Below, piece after piece: positions 8,401-14,242 of a stretch of 14,312 nt of DNA. The notes beneath the pieces are model-generated. The model worked only from the letters and a program-made list of their open reading frames with translations, was not told the DNA's origin and ran no database searches. This DNA comes from Baffinella frigidus (taxonomy: Eukaryota; Cryptophyceae; Cryptomonadales; Baffinellaceae): the NCBI GenBank assembly GCA_026770585.1, contig MU646409.1:65306-79617 (forward strand), in the 5' to 3' direction. Made by a program: the position numbers and the translations under genes. The number at the start of each line of letters is the position of its first letter. Position 1 is the stretch's first letter.

Positions 8401-9917
8401 CCTCGGCCGCCTCTGTCCGGATCTCCTCTGCTGTTTTGTACACCTGCTCATCGCCACACATCAATCAATCAAGCTATCAATCTCTCCATGAATCCAATCC
8501 ATCCATCACTCCATCAATCAATCCGACCAATCCGAGACCGGGACCCAAAGGATGAGAATTGTGTACCACAAAGCCAGAAAGAAACGTTGGGAATAGTCGG
8601 AGAAGCTGCGTGAGGCAGCGATAGAACCTTGCGCGATCCAGCAAGAAACGTTGCTACTAGTGGGCGACGCTGGGCGGGGCATCGGTCGAACCTTTCGGGG
8701 TTTGCGCGGGCGGTCGTCGTCGAGCTGCACCTTCCACGCAAACTCCTTCTTCACCTTCTTCACCTTCTTCTTCTCCTCCTTCGGCTCCTACCACCACCGA
8801 AACGTTCAGCCACATAAATGTACAAAAATGCATACATACGTACCTCATTTGGGGGCGGTTTGGCTGCCATTGCTGGTGACGTGGCGTGGCGTGCACGTCT
8901 CGTAAAAAGCGTCGTGTTTTGGTGTGATGCTCAGGGGCGAGAGCCGACCGCTGAGCGCGAGGCGTGGCGTGGGGGGCACACGGCTCTGGGTGAGCTAGTG
9001 TCTGGCCTGGGATCTATAGGGGGTGCAGGGTCCCAACCTCGGCCTTGAGCTCTTGCTTGTGCTCCGGACGATTCCCCAGCCCCTCCCTGCACATACGTGC
9101 CCCGCATTAGCGCCTGAGACGACGGCGCAATCCTCCGAGCGTGGCAGCTGCTCGCGTTAGGGAGGGATGCAGGTAGACCACGCAAGAGGAAACCTGGGGT
9201 GCCTCAGAGGGGTGCGGGGGGGACGCACCCAGCCGCGCGTTTCTTGGCCTCAATGGCCTTGGTGATGCCTGTGCCCTCCTTCCCCAGCCCTCCGCCCTTG
9301 TAGCCCATCTTCTGAAGCATCTTCAAACCCATCCCCCCCGCATTGATGGTCGACAGCCGCGCCACCGCCTCCCGCTCATCCTTGGTCTGCTCCACCCGTC
9401 GCTTCTCAGGCTTCTTCGCCTCCCTCTTTGCCCCGAATTCTCCAGGCAGCTCCGCGTCGGGGTCGCGCTGCGCGACGCGCTCGGTGTCGCTGCCGTCGCT
9501 CCCGCCCCCGCCGCCATGGCGAGGGCGGGTACGCTTCCGCCCCGCGCCAAAGCGCGGCGCCGCTTCATCGTCATCCTCCTCCTCGTCCTCCTCATCAGAG
9601 CGCTTCCCCCCCTCCTCGTCTGAGTCCTTCCAGGTCTCGGACTTCTCTCCCTTCAACCCGCCCGACACAAATGTCACGCCCCCGTTGTAGTCGGGCTTCG
9701 CCCCTTTGCGCCCCCCCCCTCCCTTTCCCTTACCCCGCTTCTTGCTGTCCTCGTCCTCGGAGCTCTCATCAAACACGCCGTACATGGCCGCGCGCTTGCT
9801 CTGTGTTTTGCCCTTTCTTTCACCTGACGCGTAAAATTCCCCGTCCTCCCCGAACTGCCCGCCATCGTAGTCGCCTTCCAAGCCGAATTTCATCGCCGGC
9901 GCATCGTAGTCGTCCAT
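2445..9917 (-). CDS. TFIP11: TFIP11/STIP/NTR1 G-patch spliceosome-disassembly factor, complete, 17 exons
   Basis: Complete minus-strand gene. Exons in transcript order: 9917-9229, 9086-9038, 8787-8692, 8443-8381, 7852-7772, 7627-7499, 6727-6650, 6262-6153, 5943-5835, 5641-5549, 5140-5052, 4884-4836, 4595-4386, 4024-3971, 3736-3590, 3341-3177, 2819-2445. They sum to 2586 nt: 861 residues plus stop, close to the family's usual 800-860, with all phases consistent. Domains: TIP_N-like start (FGLEGDYDGGQF, AAMYGVF; residues 8-57), acidic and Gly-rich linker, G-patch at 194-227 (GGMGLKMLQKMGYKGGGLGK), Lys-rich KKKVKKVKK near 252, IVDMRG in exon 5, helical exon 6, GCFC domain about 390-680 (SWDPTRDP, VHEWLHPWLPFI, AHWHPSDPSAH, KWLQ-like RWLQVLYQWL), C-terminal VYTLGKVSVYLDNRLVY. 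Known role: the G-patch activates the DEAH helicase Prp43/DHX15 to release the intron lariat from the post-splicing spliceosome in the nucleus. ATG context is good (A at -3, G at +4). Exon 3's acceptor is the least certain. Transcribed divergently from the ankyrin gene. Confidence 0.96.
2941..2960 (-). repeat. echo of TFIP11 exon 17 5' end
   Basis: Twenty bases identical to 2802-2821, which cover the first 18 nt of exon 17 and part of its acceptor. The copy lies 139 bp upstream in the transcript and keeps AG|GT at the splice position. Confidence 0.8.
3090..3170 (-). repeat. telomere-like tract in TFIP11 intron 16
   Basis: TTTGGTG and TTTGGGG units on the + strand, so CACCAAA/CCCCAAA on the sense (minus) strand. 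Confidence 0.9.
3352..3585 (-). repeat. telomere-like tract in TFIP11 intron 15
   Basis: Nearly the whole intron (3342-3589) is TTTGGGG, TTTTGGG and GGTGTGA variants on the + strand; the sense strand is CCCCAAA-rich. Antisense or sense frames through it encode only low-complexity repeats. Confidence 0.95.
3750..3965 (-). repeat. telomere-like tract in TFIP11 intron 14
   Basis: Degenerate TTCAGGG, TGCAGGG and TTTAGGG units on the + strand, with four perfect TGCAGGG heptamers near 3868-3898. Sense strand CCCTGAA/CCCTGCA-type. Confidence 0.9.
4025..4385 (-). other. TFIP11 intron 13 (361 bp), no heptamer tract
   Basis: Unlike its neighbours this intron lacks telomere-like units. It contains the uninterrupted copy (4306-4365) of the repeat found split at 1736-1909. 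The rest (4025-4305) shows no recognisable element. Confidence 0.75.
4306..4365. repeat. dispersed repeat, empty-site copy
   Basis: Shares 16 identical bases (4306-4321) with 1736-1751 and then an imperfect match of 4322-4365 to 1871-1909 (core motifs tagtc, gagtga, gtcac, taccctg). It gives the uninterrupted version of the intergenic locus. Confidence 0.75.
4748..4778. repeat. 31-bp near-perfect palindrome in TFIP11 intron 12
   Basis: Arms 4748-4762 and 4764-4778 pair at 13 of 15 positions around a single base. The same intron (4596-4835) holds a 12-bp tandem doublet gtggcaaatggc just before it and no heptamer tract. Confidence 0.75.
4888..5045 (-). repeat. TTTATGG-type tract in TFIP11 intron 11
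   Basis: Fills the intron 4885-5051 with TTTATGG and TGTATGG units on the + strand, changing to TTTAGGG and TTCAGGG near the donor. On the sense strand this reads CCATAAA/CCATACA, again with no AG or GT. Confidence 0.93.
5141..5548 (-). other. TFIP11 intron 10 (408 bp), no heptamer tract
   Basis: AT-richer than its neighbours. It contains an 18-bp palindrome (5385-5402, CCTAACGC arms around GT). At 5434-5447 lies a ctctgcctcagta motif matching, in reverse, the ends of the small element seen at 7100 and 11790. No coding signal seen. Confidence 0.7.
5650..5828 (-). repeat. telomere-like tract in TFIP11 intron 9
   Basis: TTTGGGG, TTTTGGG, TTTATGG and TTTCGTG variants on the + strand across the intron 5642-5834; sense strand C/A-rich. 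Confidence 0.92.
5947..6135 (-). repeat. TTTGGTG-type tract in TFIP11 intron 8
   Basis: A regular run of TTTGGTG heptamers at about 5957-6005 on the + strand, then TTTGGGG and TTCAGGG units up to the donor region. Sense strand CACCAAA/CCCTGAA. Confidence 0.94.
6361..6405 (-). repeat. echo of TFIP11 exon 8 5' end
   Basis: 43 of 45 bases match 6222-6266, covering the first 41 nt of exon 8 and the ACAG acceptor. It would encode VMAIIDRTYTRAVS against VMAVIDRTYKRAVS in the real exon. Offset is 139 bp. No donor follows, and using this acceptor without another splice would shift the frame. Confidence 0.9.
6405..6645 (-). repeat. telomere-like tract in TFIP11 intron 7
   Basis: Degenerate TTCAGGG, TTTGGGG, TTTAGGG and TGTAGGG units on the + strand, sense strand C-rich. 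Confidence 0.88.
6732..6782 (-). repeat. short telomere-like tract in TFIP11 intron 6
   Basis: TGCAGGG, TTTAGGG and TCTAGGG units on the + strand next to the acceptor side of exon 7. Confidence 0.8.
6990..7075 (-). mobile_element. small dispersed element, inverted copy
   Basis: On the minus strand it matches 11676-11755 (shared words AAGTTGAC, CATGCTT-like GTGCTTC, GGAGCGG, AGAGCCCGGG) and, more distantly, 7199-7298 and 7389-7490. No coding capacity. The element carries its own short inverted repeat AAGTTGAC...GTCAACTT. Confidence 0.65.
7117..7190 (-). pseudogene. TFIP11 exon 6 copy C (diverged)
   Basis: Minus-strand translation ILIEAAEAGIFRVQKSVES resembles the 3' part of exon 6 (ILIEAAEAEIFRVQKTVES). 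The donor GT is gone (AAG followed by atctag), and the copy abuts a gaggcagagcta element-end motif at 7106-7117. Likely a decaying duplicate. Confidence 0.75.
7199..7298 (+). mobile_element. small dispersed element, copy between exon 6 copies
   Basis: Strongly similar to 7389-7490 at a period of about 190 bp, sharing ctgggtccgcggtacaa, ccgtcaactttcgcgc and cgggcaccccaaa. It contains a C run not found in the other copy. Confidence 0.75.
7308..7382 (-). pseudogene. TFIP11 exon 6 copy B (donor intact)
   Basis: Encodes ILLEAAEADIFRVPKTVES then DADAK without stops, with donor gtctgt preserved, 190 bp from the real exon 6. I see no matching acceptor in front of it. It could be a dead duplicate or a cryptic alternative exon. 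Confidence 0.8.
7389..7490 (+). mobile_element. small dispersed element, copy abutting exon 6
   Basis: Contains AAGTTGAC (7400-7407) and GTCAACTT (7433-7440), an 8-bp inverted repeat around 25 nt. Similar to 7199-7298, and in reverse orientation to 6990-7075. Confidence 0.75.
7634..7765 (-). repeat. TTTAGGG tract in TFIP11 intron 5
   Basis: The purest TTTAGGG-type units of the window on the + strand (several perfect heptamers at about 7650-7735), filling the intron 7628-7771. Sense strand CCCTAAA. Confidence 0.95.
7853..8380 (-). other. TFIP11 intron 4 (528 bp) with exon 5 echo
   Basis: Contains a copy of the exon 5 start at 7957-8002. It also has a second duplicated segment around gttaacga (7918-7957 against about 8119-8155, offset 197 bp). 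A G-rich gtgaggg/gtgggga stretch lies at 8285-8365 next to the donor. No regular heptamer tract. Confidence 0.8.
7957..8002 (-). repeat. echo of TFIP11 exon 5 5' end
   Basis: Matches 7819-7864 with few changes: the first 34 nt of exon 5 plus acceptor ACAG. Encodes VKPEAVNIVDM against AKPEAVNIVDM in the real exon. Offset is 138 bp, and AG|G is preserved. Confidence 0.88.
8458..8530. repeat. ATCA/ATCC microsatellite in TFIP11 intron 3
   Basis: Imperfect tetranucleotide run (atca, atcc, ccat words) in the intron 8444-8691. Confidence 0.85.
8579..8700 (-). repeat. diverged tandem pair at the exon 3 donor
   Basis: 8579-8636 and 8643-8700 share aagaaacgttg, a ctagt/atagt word and gaacctt-c, offset 64 bp. 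The second copy includes the last 9 nt of exon 3 and its donor, so the first is a degraded donor echo inside intron 3. Confidence 0.5.
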
Positions 9918-9923
9918 CCTGCT

Positions 9924-10178
9924 GGAAGCAGCGCGCCTCCAACAGGATCCCCTCTCGCCTCAGCCGCGCGGCAGCCAACAGCTCTCGTGTGGGAGAAACA
10001 GAGCGCCTTCAACTTGGAAGCACGATCACTCCTTAACTCCTCAGCCGCGCGTCAGGCAGCAGCTCTCTTGCGCGCGGAAGCAGCGCCTCCAGCAGGAACC
10101 CGCTTGCCCCAGCCGCACGGCAGGCAACAGCTCTCTTGCGCGCGTAAGCAGCGCCTCCAGGATCCCCCCCCGTCAGCC
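9924..10178 (+). repeat. 3.5 imperfect tandem repeats in the divergent promoter
   Basis: Units start at about 9961, 10042 and 10110 (cagccgcgcggcaggcaaca, then ctctcttgcgcgcg and gcagcgcctccagcagga), with a half unit at 9924-9960. Periods are 81 and 68 bp. Each unit carries CGCGC and cagctctc words. Confidence 0.85.
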
Positions 10179-10236
10179 CTGCGCTCTTGTCAACTTTTGG
10201 GGGAAGAATTGACTTTGAGAACCTCGGCTTGGCCGC

Positions 10237-10244
10237 TGACGTCA
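10237..10244. promoter_or_regulatory. TGACGTCA palindrome (CRE-type bZIP site)
   Basis: Perfect 8-bp CRE palindrome 45 bp upstream of the ankyrin ATG. This is the classical target of bZIP (CREB/ATF-like) factors; occupancy here is only inferred. Confidence 0.5.
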
Positions 10245-10288
10245 CCGAGCGCTAGCTCTCTCCCCCAGCCTCGTCCCACGCCTGCACG

Positions 10289-13200
10289 ATGGGAAACGTC
10301 ATGGGGTGCTGCCAGACAAAGGCAGCCAGAGGCGTCAACGGCAAGCTCAAGCTCGACGGCGTGGACGACGACGCTGAACCCGAGGTAACAAACACTCTTG
10401 CTATCCCTGCTATTTTCGTGTGGAGATGCAAACCTCGGGGCCAGCATCCCACGATGGATAGCGGTGGTTTGATGCTGGCGCATTCGTGGGGGGGGAGGTG
10501 TCTTGGTGTTTTACAAGCTCGCACAGGCACCAGACACCCTTCTTTTTGGGGACCGGGCGCCATGTTGTTTCGCTTCTGCGTCGCTGACTCGAGGCGTCTG
10601 CTCACTGGACTCACCATGGCGCCAGGTGATGGATGCACCGAAAAAGGAAATCACGCCCGAGCACCTGCTGCTCTCAGCGGCGTTAGCCGGCGACACCTCC
10701 ACGGTTCAAACGCTGATCAACAGCGGCATTTCCGTCAACTCAAAGGGCGACAAGGTGGCTCACCAACTTCTAGAACTTGCGCCCGCGGGACTTCTGAAAC
10801 GCTGTCATTATTGGTGCGGCGGAGAGAGAGCCCCGGGCGAGCAATTGCCTCACACCCACCATTTCTTTCTTGCCTGGACCCCATCAACATTTTTTTCTTG
10901 CCTGATCCCCTTCATCATGACGACACAGGACTACACCGCGCTGCACAACGCAACGCGCAACGGGCACACGGCCCTGGTCGAGATGCTGGTGGCGCACAAG
11001 GCGGATGTCAACGCCAAGACCAACGCCCAGGTGGGTCCACCCCCTAAACTCTAGTCCCTACCCCCGAATCCCGAACCCCAAACACCCTAACCCTGAAACC
11101 CCAACCCTGAACCTCAAACCGTGTGGGGGCGGTAGAAACACAGCGCGAGCGCCGCCAGATTTCCCCGAGCAACGAGTTGACCGGCAACATTTGTTCAGAA
11201 CGTCTGCACGTCTGAACGGAACCTGCGTGCGGTCCTCACTTGCCGGCAGAACACTCATCTGCATCTGACGGGGAATCTCTGGCCTGCACGGAAAACGAGT
11301 ACGGACCTGAAGCGGCGCGGGAACAGTAGAGCGCAAGTGAATGCCAGATTTCCCCGCGCTGATTTGACGGGAGATCTCTGGTCTGGACAGAAGCTGAGTA
11401 CGGCCCTCACGCGCCGCACATCCCGCGGCAGAACCCTCCTCCTCCGGTCTCAACGGAACCTGACCACTCTCCTGTCTGCGGCAGAACACGCCGTTGCATC
11501 TAGCGGCGATATTCGGGCATGCCGGCGCCGGCGAGGCTCTCGTCAAGGTCCATCAACCTCTGTCTTGATGACTTTTAGGAACGATTGATTCCTAACATCA
11601 CGAGTCACAGTTTTGCTGCAGACCTTGCGAAAGGGTAGCGCTCATGTAGAAGGGACCGCACTCGGGTTGACCAACTACTCCGAAGTTGACATGCTTGGTT
11701 TGCTGTACGAATCCATTAACTTTGGAGCGGATAAGAGCCCCGGGAAAGCAAATTTGTGTCCCCAATATAGACTGAGGCAGAGCTACAATATAGACTGAGG
11801 CAGAGCTACAAGGTCGCTAGCCTCCAGAGTCCCACCTTTCTTGGCTGAACCGGACGGGTTTTGTGCCGGGACCATGCACATGAACCGGGCAGGGTGTGTT
11901 CCAGAAACTCGTCGAGTGGTGGGACTCTTGGAGGATCGCGACCTTCTAGCTCTGTCTCAGTCTATTCGAGGTCACCAATGTGGTGAGCCAAACTGTGGTG
12001 GCTGCTGCACGACCGGCTACCTGCCCCCCGATAACGCGTTTCCAGTTGCGTGGCCAGCAGCCCGCACGTGCTCGCGTGCGGGTCGTGACGTGGCGTCTTG
12101 GGAGCAGGGCGGCGCGGAGCTGATGGCGCGCAACAACGTGGGCATCATGCCCCTCCACGCCGCGTCCCTCGGAGGCGCCGCCCCACCCCAAACGCCTTGT
12201 ACTCTGATTTCTGAATTCAGTAGAGCGGACATCCTTGCGCGTTGTGTGCGTGTGTAGCTGTGGGGCATCGCTCTTGGGGCGTACTTTAATAGGTCAAAAT
12301 CCCTGGTTTTGTACCGGGATTGTTTTAGATGGACACCTTGCGAAGCATAATCTTTTCTGTGCTGGGACCAGGTTGCATTCTAGGAGCGTTTCTGCGTTTC
12401 GGGATGTCTGGGTTTTGGGGATGTCTGGGCGGGATCCGCTGAATCGCTCAGGTTCAGACTCGTATACTGAGAGAGATGACTTTGCTGCCAAGCAACTGAT
12501 GGAGAGACAGAGCTGAGTGCGTGGAGCCTAAACCCTCAACCCTCAACCCTTAAACCCAAACCTAAACCCTAAAACCTTCATCCTCAACCCTAAACCTAAT
12601 CCCTAAACGCTAGAGCGCGCCCCTGACACGCAATGACAGGTTGTGAGCCTCAAACGAGATGTTTACCCCTAAACCATATGGTTACCCCTAAACCCTAATC
12701 CTAAACCCTACACTTGAGCAGGACACGCGGCGATGGGCAAGCTCCTGCTCGACAAGGGCGCGACAATCGACACTAAGGACACGTGCGCACCCCCAACCCT
12801 CAACCCGCACCCCGAACCCCGTCACCCGGAAACCGAAAACCGAAAACCGAACCCGGAACCCGGAACCTGAAACCCGAAACCCGGTACCCGCAACCCGAAA
12901 CCCGAAACCGTTAGCCTCATTTTCCGTGTCGCGTCTGATGTTTTCTTCAAGAACCCATCTTCAGAGGCAGTCTCGACAAAGACCCCCACCCCCACCCATC
13001 CGCCCCCAAGCTGAGCGTGAATAGGGAATCGTCTTGGGTAGAGGCATGGCGATCCCGCTGGATCTCAACGCCCCGAAATGAGGGCGACTTTTGAATGAGG
13101 GCGACTTTCGATGATTGCGCGGATGTGCCACTGACGCGCACGTTTTTCGGGGGGGGGGGCAGATACTGGACCGCGCTACACAACGGCGCGCGGGGAGGCC

Positions 13201-14242
13201 ACGCCGACTTCGTGCGCCCCCGCCCCAACCCCTCAGAATTCCCAGCCCCCACAAGATTTCTAGCCTCGCCCCTAACCCCACAGATTTGGGTTGTATGGGA
13301 ATCACACAGACTTGGTGCAGCCCTTACGTGTGTGATCCCCACAGAATTGCACTCCCTAGCCCCCGCAGAATTCCCCGCCCCAGCCCCCACGGAATCCCAC
13401 GCCCCAGCCCCCACAGAATTCTCTTTCCCCGCATCGAGCGCACAGAGTTCTAGGATCATTTCGGACCATCTCCGGTCTGTGCTCCTGGGAGAGGTTTGGC
13501 GGGGATGCGCTGAGCACGCCCGCCGGACAACTGCCACCCACTTCAGTTTCAAAATCGATAACTGCCACCTCGCTGAGTTTCGAAATCTATTGACAGCGGG
13601 TCCACGCTCGGCAGCCGAGACTAGTTCGCGAAGCAACCGTAGAGACGGGACGGCGCAGCGGGAGCGGGAGCCTGGCATCAATGGATTGGAGCCGGCACGG
13701 TTCTGTGCATAGTTCATCCGGGAACAGGTATTTTAAAAAAAAAATCTGCCCGCAAATTACTTCACAATTCTTTTATTTGTGCAGTAATTTTCGTTCCCAG
13801 CCAGCTTAAATGAAAAACACTTATTTCCGGATTATAGTGGGCGTCTGGCATGCCGCAACGTACCAGCTGCTCGCGACGCCGGCATTGGGCGCCATCCTCC
13901 GCTGGGTTATCTCGAATACACGTGCGTGTTCTGTATATGGTGATGCCAGGTTGCGGGGCGAGGAGTCGTGAGGCTCCTCTCGATTTTCTGGCGGGAGCGG
14001 CACGCGAGGTTTTCACCAGCCTCCTCTCAGGAGGGTTCCAGCGCCGGGAGCGCGCGGTTGACCAGTATGGCGACATCGGTTGACCAGTATGGCAACATCG
14101 GTTGACCAGTGTGGGGACATGAGTTGACCAGTATGGGGACTCGCAGGTGGACCTTCTCCTCGAGCGGGGCGCGAACCCGAACCTCTCCGGGCTCGAGGGC
14201 AACACGCCCCTCCACCATTCGGCTCTCGAGGGACACCTCAAG
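10289..14242 (+). CDS. acylated ankyrin-repeat protein, 8 exons, 3' end outside the window
   Basis: Exons: 10289-10384, 10626-10754, 10929-11030, 11485-11547, 12108-12174, 12722-12782, 13163-13211, 14147-14242, giving 221 residues; donor gtgcga at 14243 shows it continues. The N-terminus MGNVMGCC has Gly2 for myristoylation and adjacent cysteines for palmitoylation, predicting membrane anchoring. Repeats: ITPEHLLLSAALAGDTST (ANK1, exon 2), DYTALHNATRNGHTALVEML (ANK2, exon 3), NTPLHLAAIFGH plus ALVKGGAELMARNN (ANK3, exons 4-5), MPLHAASLGGHAAMGKLLL (ANK4, exons 5-6), YWTALHNGARGGHADFVDLL (ANK5, exons 7-8), NTPLHHSALEGH (ANK6, cut). Introns tend to fall at repeat starts, so exons 2 and 3 are one repeat each. 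ATG context is good (A at -3, G at +4). The exon 5 donor is not GT: the ANK consensus demands GGAG|gcgccg, a GC-AG intron. Function and partner unknown; ankyrin repeats bind proteins. Confidence 0.9.
11031..11484 (+). other. ankyrin gene intron 3 (454 bp) with nested duplications
   Basis: Starts with a telomere-like tract (11040-11122). The remainder is a patchwork of diverged direct repeats: gccagatttcccc at 11154 and 11343, aatctctgg/gatctctgg at about 11274 and 11371, aacggaacctg at 11215 and 11452, and cggcagaac at 11245, 11427 and 11480. The last set copies the exon 4 acceptor. Confidence 0.75.
11040..11122 (+). repeat. telomere-like tract in ankyrin gene intron 3
   Basis: CCCTAAA, CCCGAA, CCCTAAC and CCCTGAA variants, C-rich strand on the sense strand. 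Confidence 0.88.
11676..11760 (+). mobile_element. small dispersed element, copy in ankyrin gene
   Basis: Matches the reverse complement of 6990-7075 (gaagttgacatgcttg, aatccattaactttggagcg, agagccccggg) and weaker 7199-7298 and 7389-7490. Same family in two different genes. Confidence 0.65.
11791..11964. mobile_element. fold-back element with about 46-bp inverted arms
   Basis: Arm 11791-11836 (tagactgaggcagagcta through gagtcccacc) is repeated inverted at 11918-11964 with a few mismatches; loop about 81 nt. A 23-bp direct duplication of the outer end precedes it (aatatagactgaggcagagc at 11764 and 11787). The end motif gaggcagagc also occurs at 7108 and, inverted, at 5437. Non-coding. Confidence 0.8.
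12175..12721 (+). other. ankyrin gene intron 5 (547 bp), probable GC-AG intron
   Basis: Donor side reads GGAG|gcgccg. About 350 bp of unique sequence follow, including a ctggttttgtaccggga segment echoing gacgggttttgtgccggga near 11856. Telomere-like heptamers occupy 12527-12720, reaching almost to the acceptor. Confidence 0.7.
12527..12715 (+). repeat. telomere-like tract in ankyrin gene intron 5
   Basis: CCCTCAA, CCCTAAA and CCTAAT variants, interrupted by about 70 bp of other sequence near 12610-12665. Sense strand C-rich. Confidence 0.9.
12783..13162 (+). other. ankyrin gene intron 6 (380 bp)
   Basis: Opens with CCCGAAA/CCGGAAC-type heptamers (12788-12910), then unique sequence with a 17-bp tandem doublet aatgagggcgacttttg at about 13076-13109. 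It ends in a run of ten or more G followed by the cag acceptor, so there is no pyrimidine tract directly at this 3' splice site. Confidence 0.75.
12788..12910 (+). repeat. CCCGAAA-type tract in ankyrin gene intron 6
   Basis: ACCGAAA, CCCGAAA, CCCGGAA and CCCGCAA units, a GC-shifted variant of the heptamer, sense strand C-rich. Confidence 0.88.
13342..13437 (+). repeat. 24-bp tandem repeat, four units
   Basis: Units start at 13342, 13366, 13390 and 13414 with exact 24-bp spacing (cagaatt or cggaatc followed by cccagcccc-type sequence). In the exon 7 frame it reads as eight-residue Pro/Ala-rich units such as EFPAPAPT. Confidence 0.9.
14056..14143 (+). repeat. 22-bp minisatellite, four units, at the exon 8 acceptor
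   Basis: Units 14056-14077, 14078-14099, 14100-14121 and 14122-14143 (ggttgaccagtatggcgaca type), differing at a few positions. The last unit ends 3 bp before exon 8, so the cag acceptor directly follows it. Confidence 0.97.

Larger units (their letters stand above)
9918..10288. promoter_or_regulatory. divergent promoter region of TFIP11 and the ankyrin gene
   Basis: The 371 bp between the two start codons must hold both promoters and 5' UTRs. It contains imperfect tandem repeats (9924-10178), a perfect TGACGTCA palindrome (10237-10244), and a GTCAA/TTGAC inverted repeat (10189-10213). No TATA box is evident. No telomere-like tract. Confidence 0.7.
11548..12107 (+). other. ankyrin gene intron 4 (560 bp) with small element and fold-back
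   Basis: Contains the small dispersed element (11676-11760), a 23-bp direct doublet, a fold-back structure (11791-11964), and about 140 bp before exon 5 without recognisable features. No heptamer tract. Confidence 0.8.
13212..14146 (+). other. ankyrin gene intron 7 (935 bp), longest intron
   Basis: Contains a 24-bp tandem repeat (13342-13437), a stretch that stays open in the exon 7 frame up to 13712, an A-rich block at 13733-13744, and a 22-bp by 4 minisatellite (14056-14143) abutting the exon 8 acceptor. No heptamer tract and no recognisable gene. Confidence 0.8.

Noticed and set aside
10289-11047. Single 252-codon frame starting at the ankyrin ATG
   Set aside because: Only the first 32 codons are supported. 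A good donor (gtaaca) follows, and the ankyrin repeats of exons 2-3 lie in other frames.
10503-11054. 183-codon frame reading through exons 2 and 3 of the ankyrin gene
   Set aside because: It contains both ankyrin exons in one frame, but the part between (10755-10928) has no repeat character and interrupts the ankyrin spacing, while splicing gives a clean ANK1-ANK2 join. Intron retention there would keep the frame open, so it cannot be fully excluded as an isoform.
13095-13712. Independent 205-codon gene
   Set aside because: Its only recognisable part is ankyrin exon 7; the rest is intronic repeat. Kept only as a read-through possibility.
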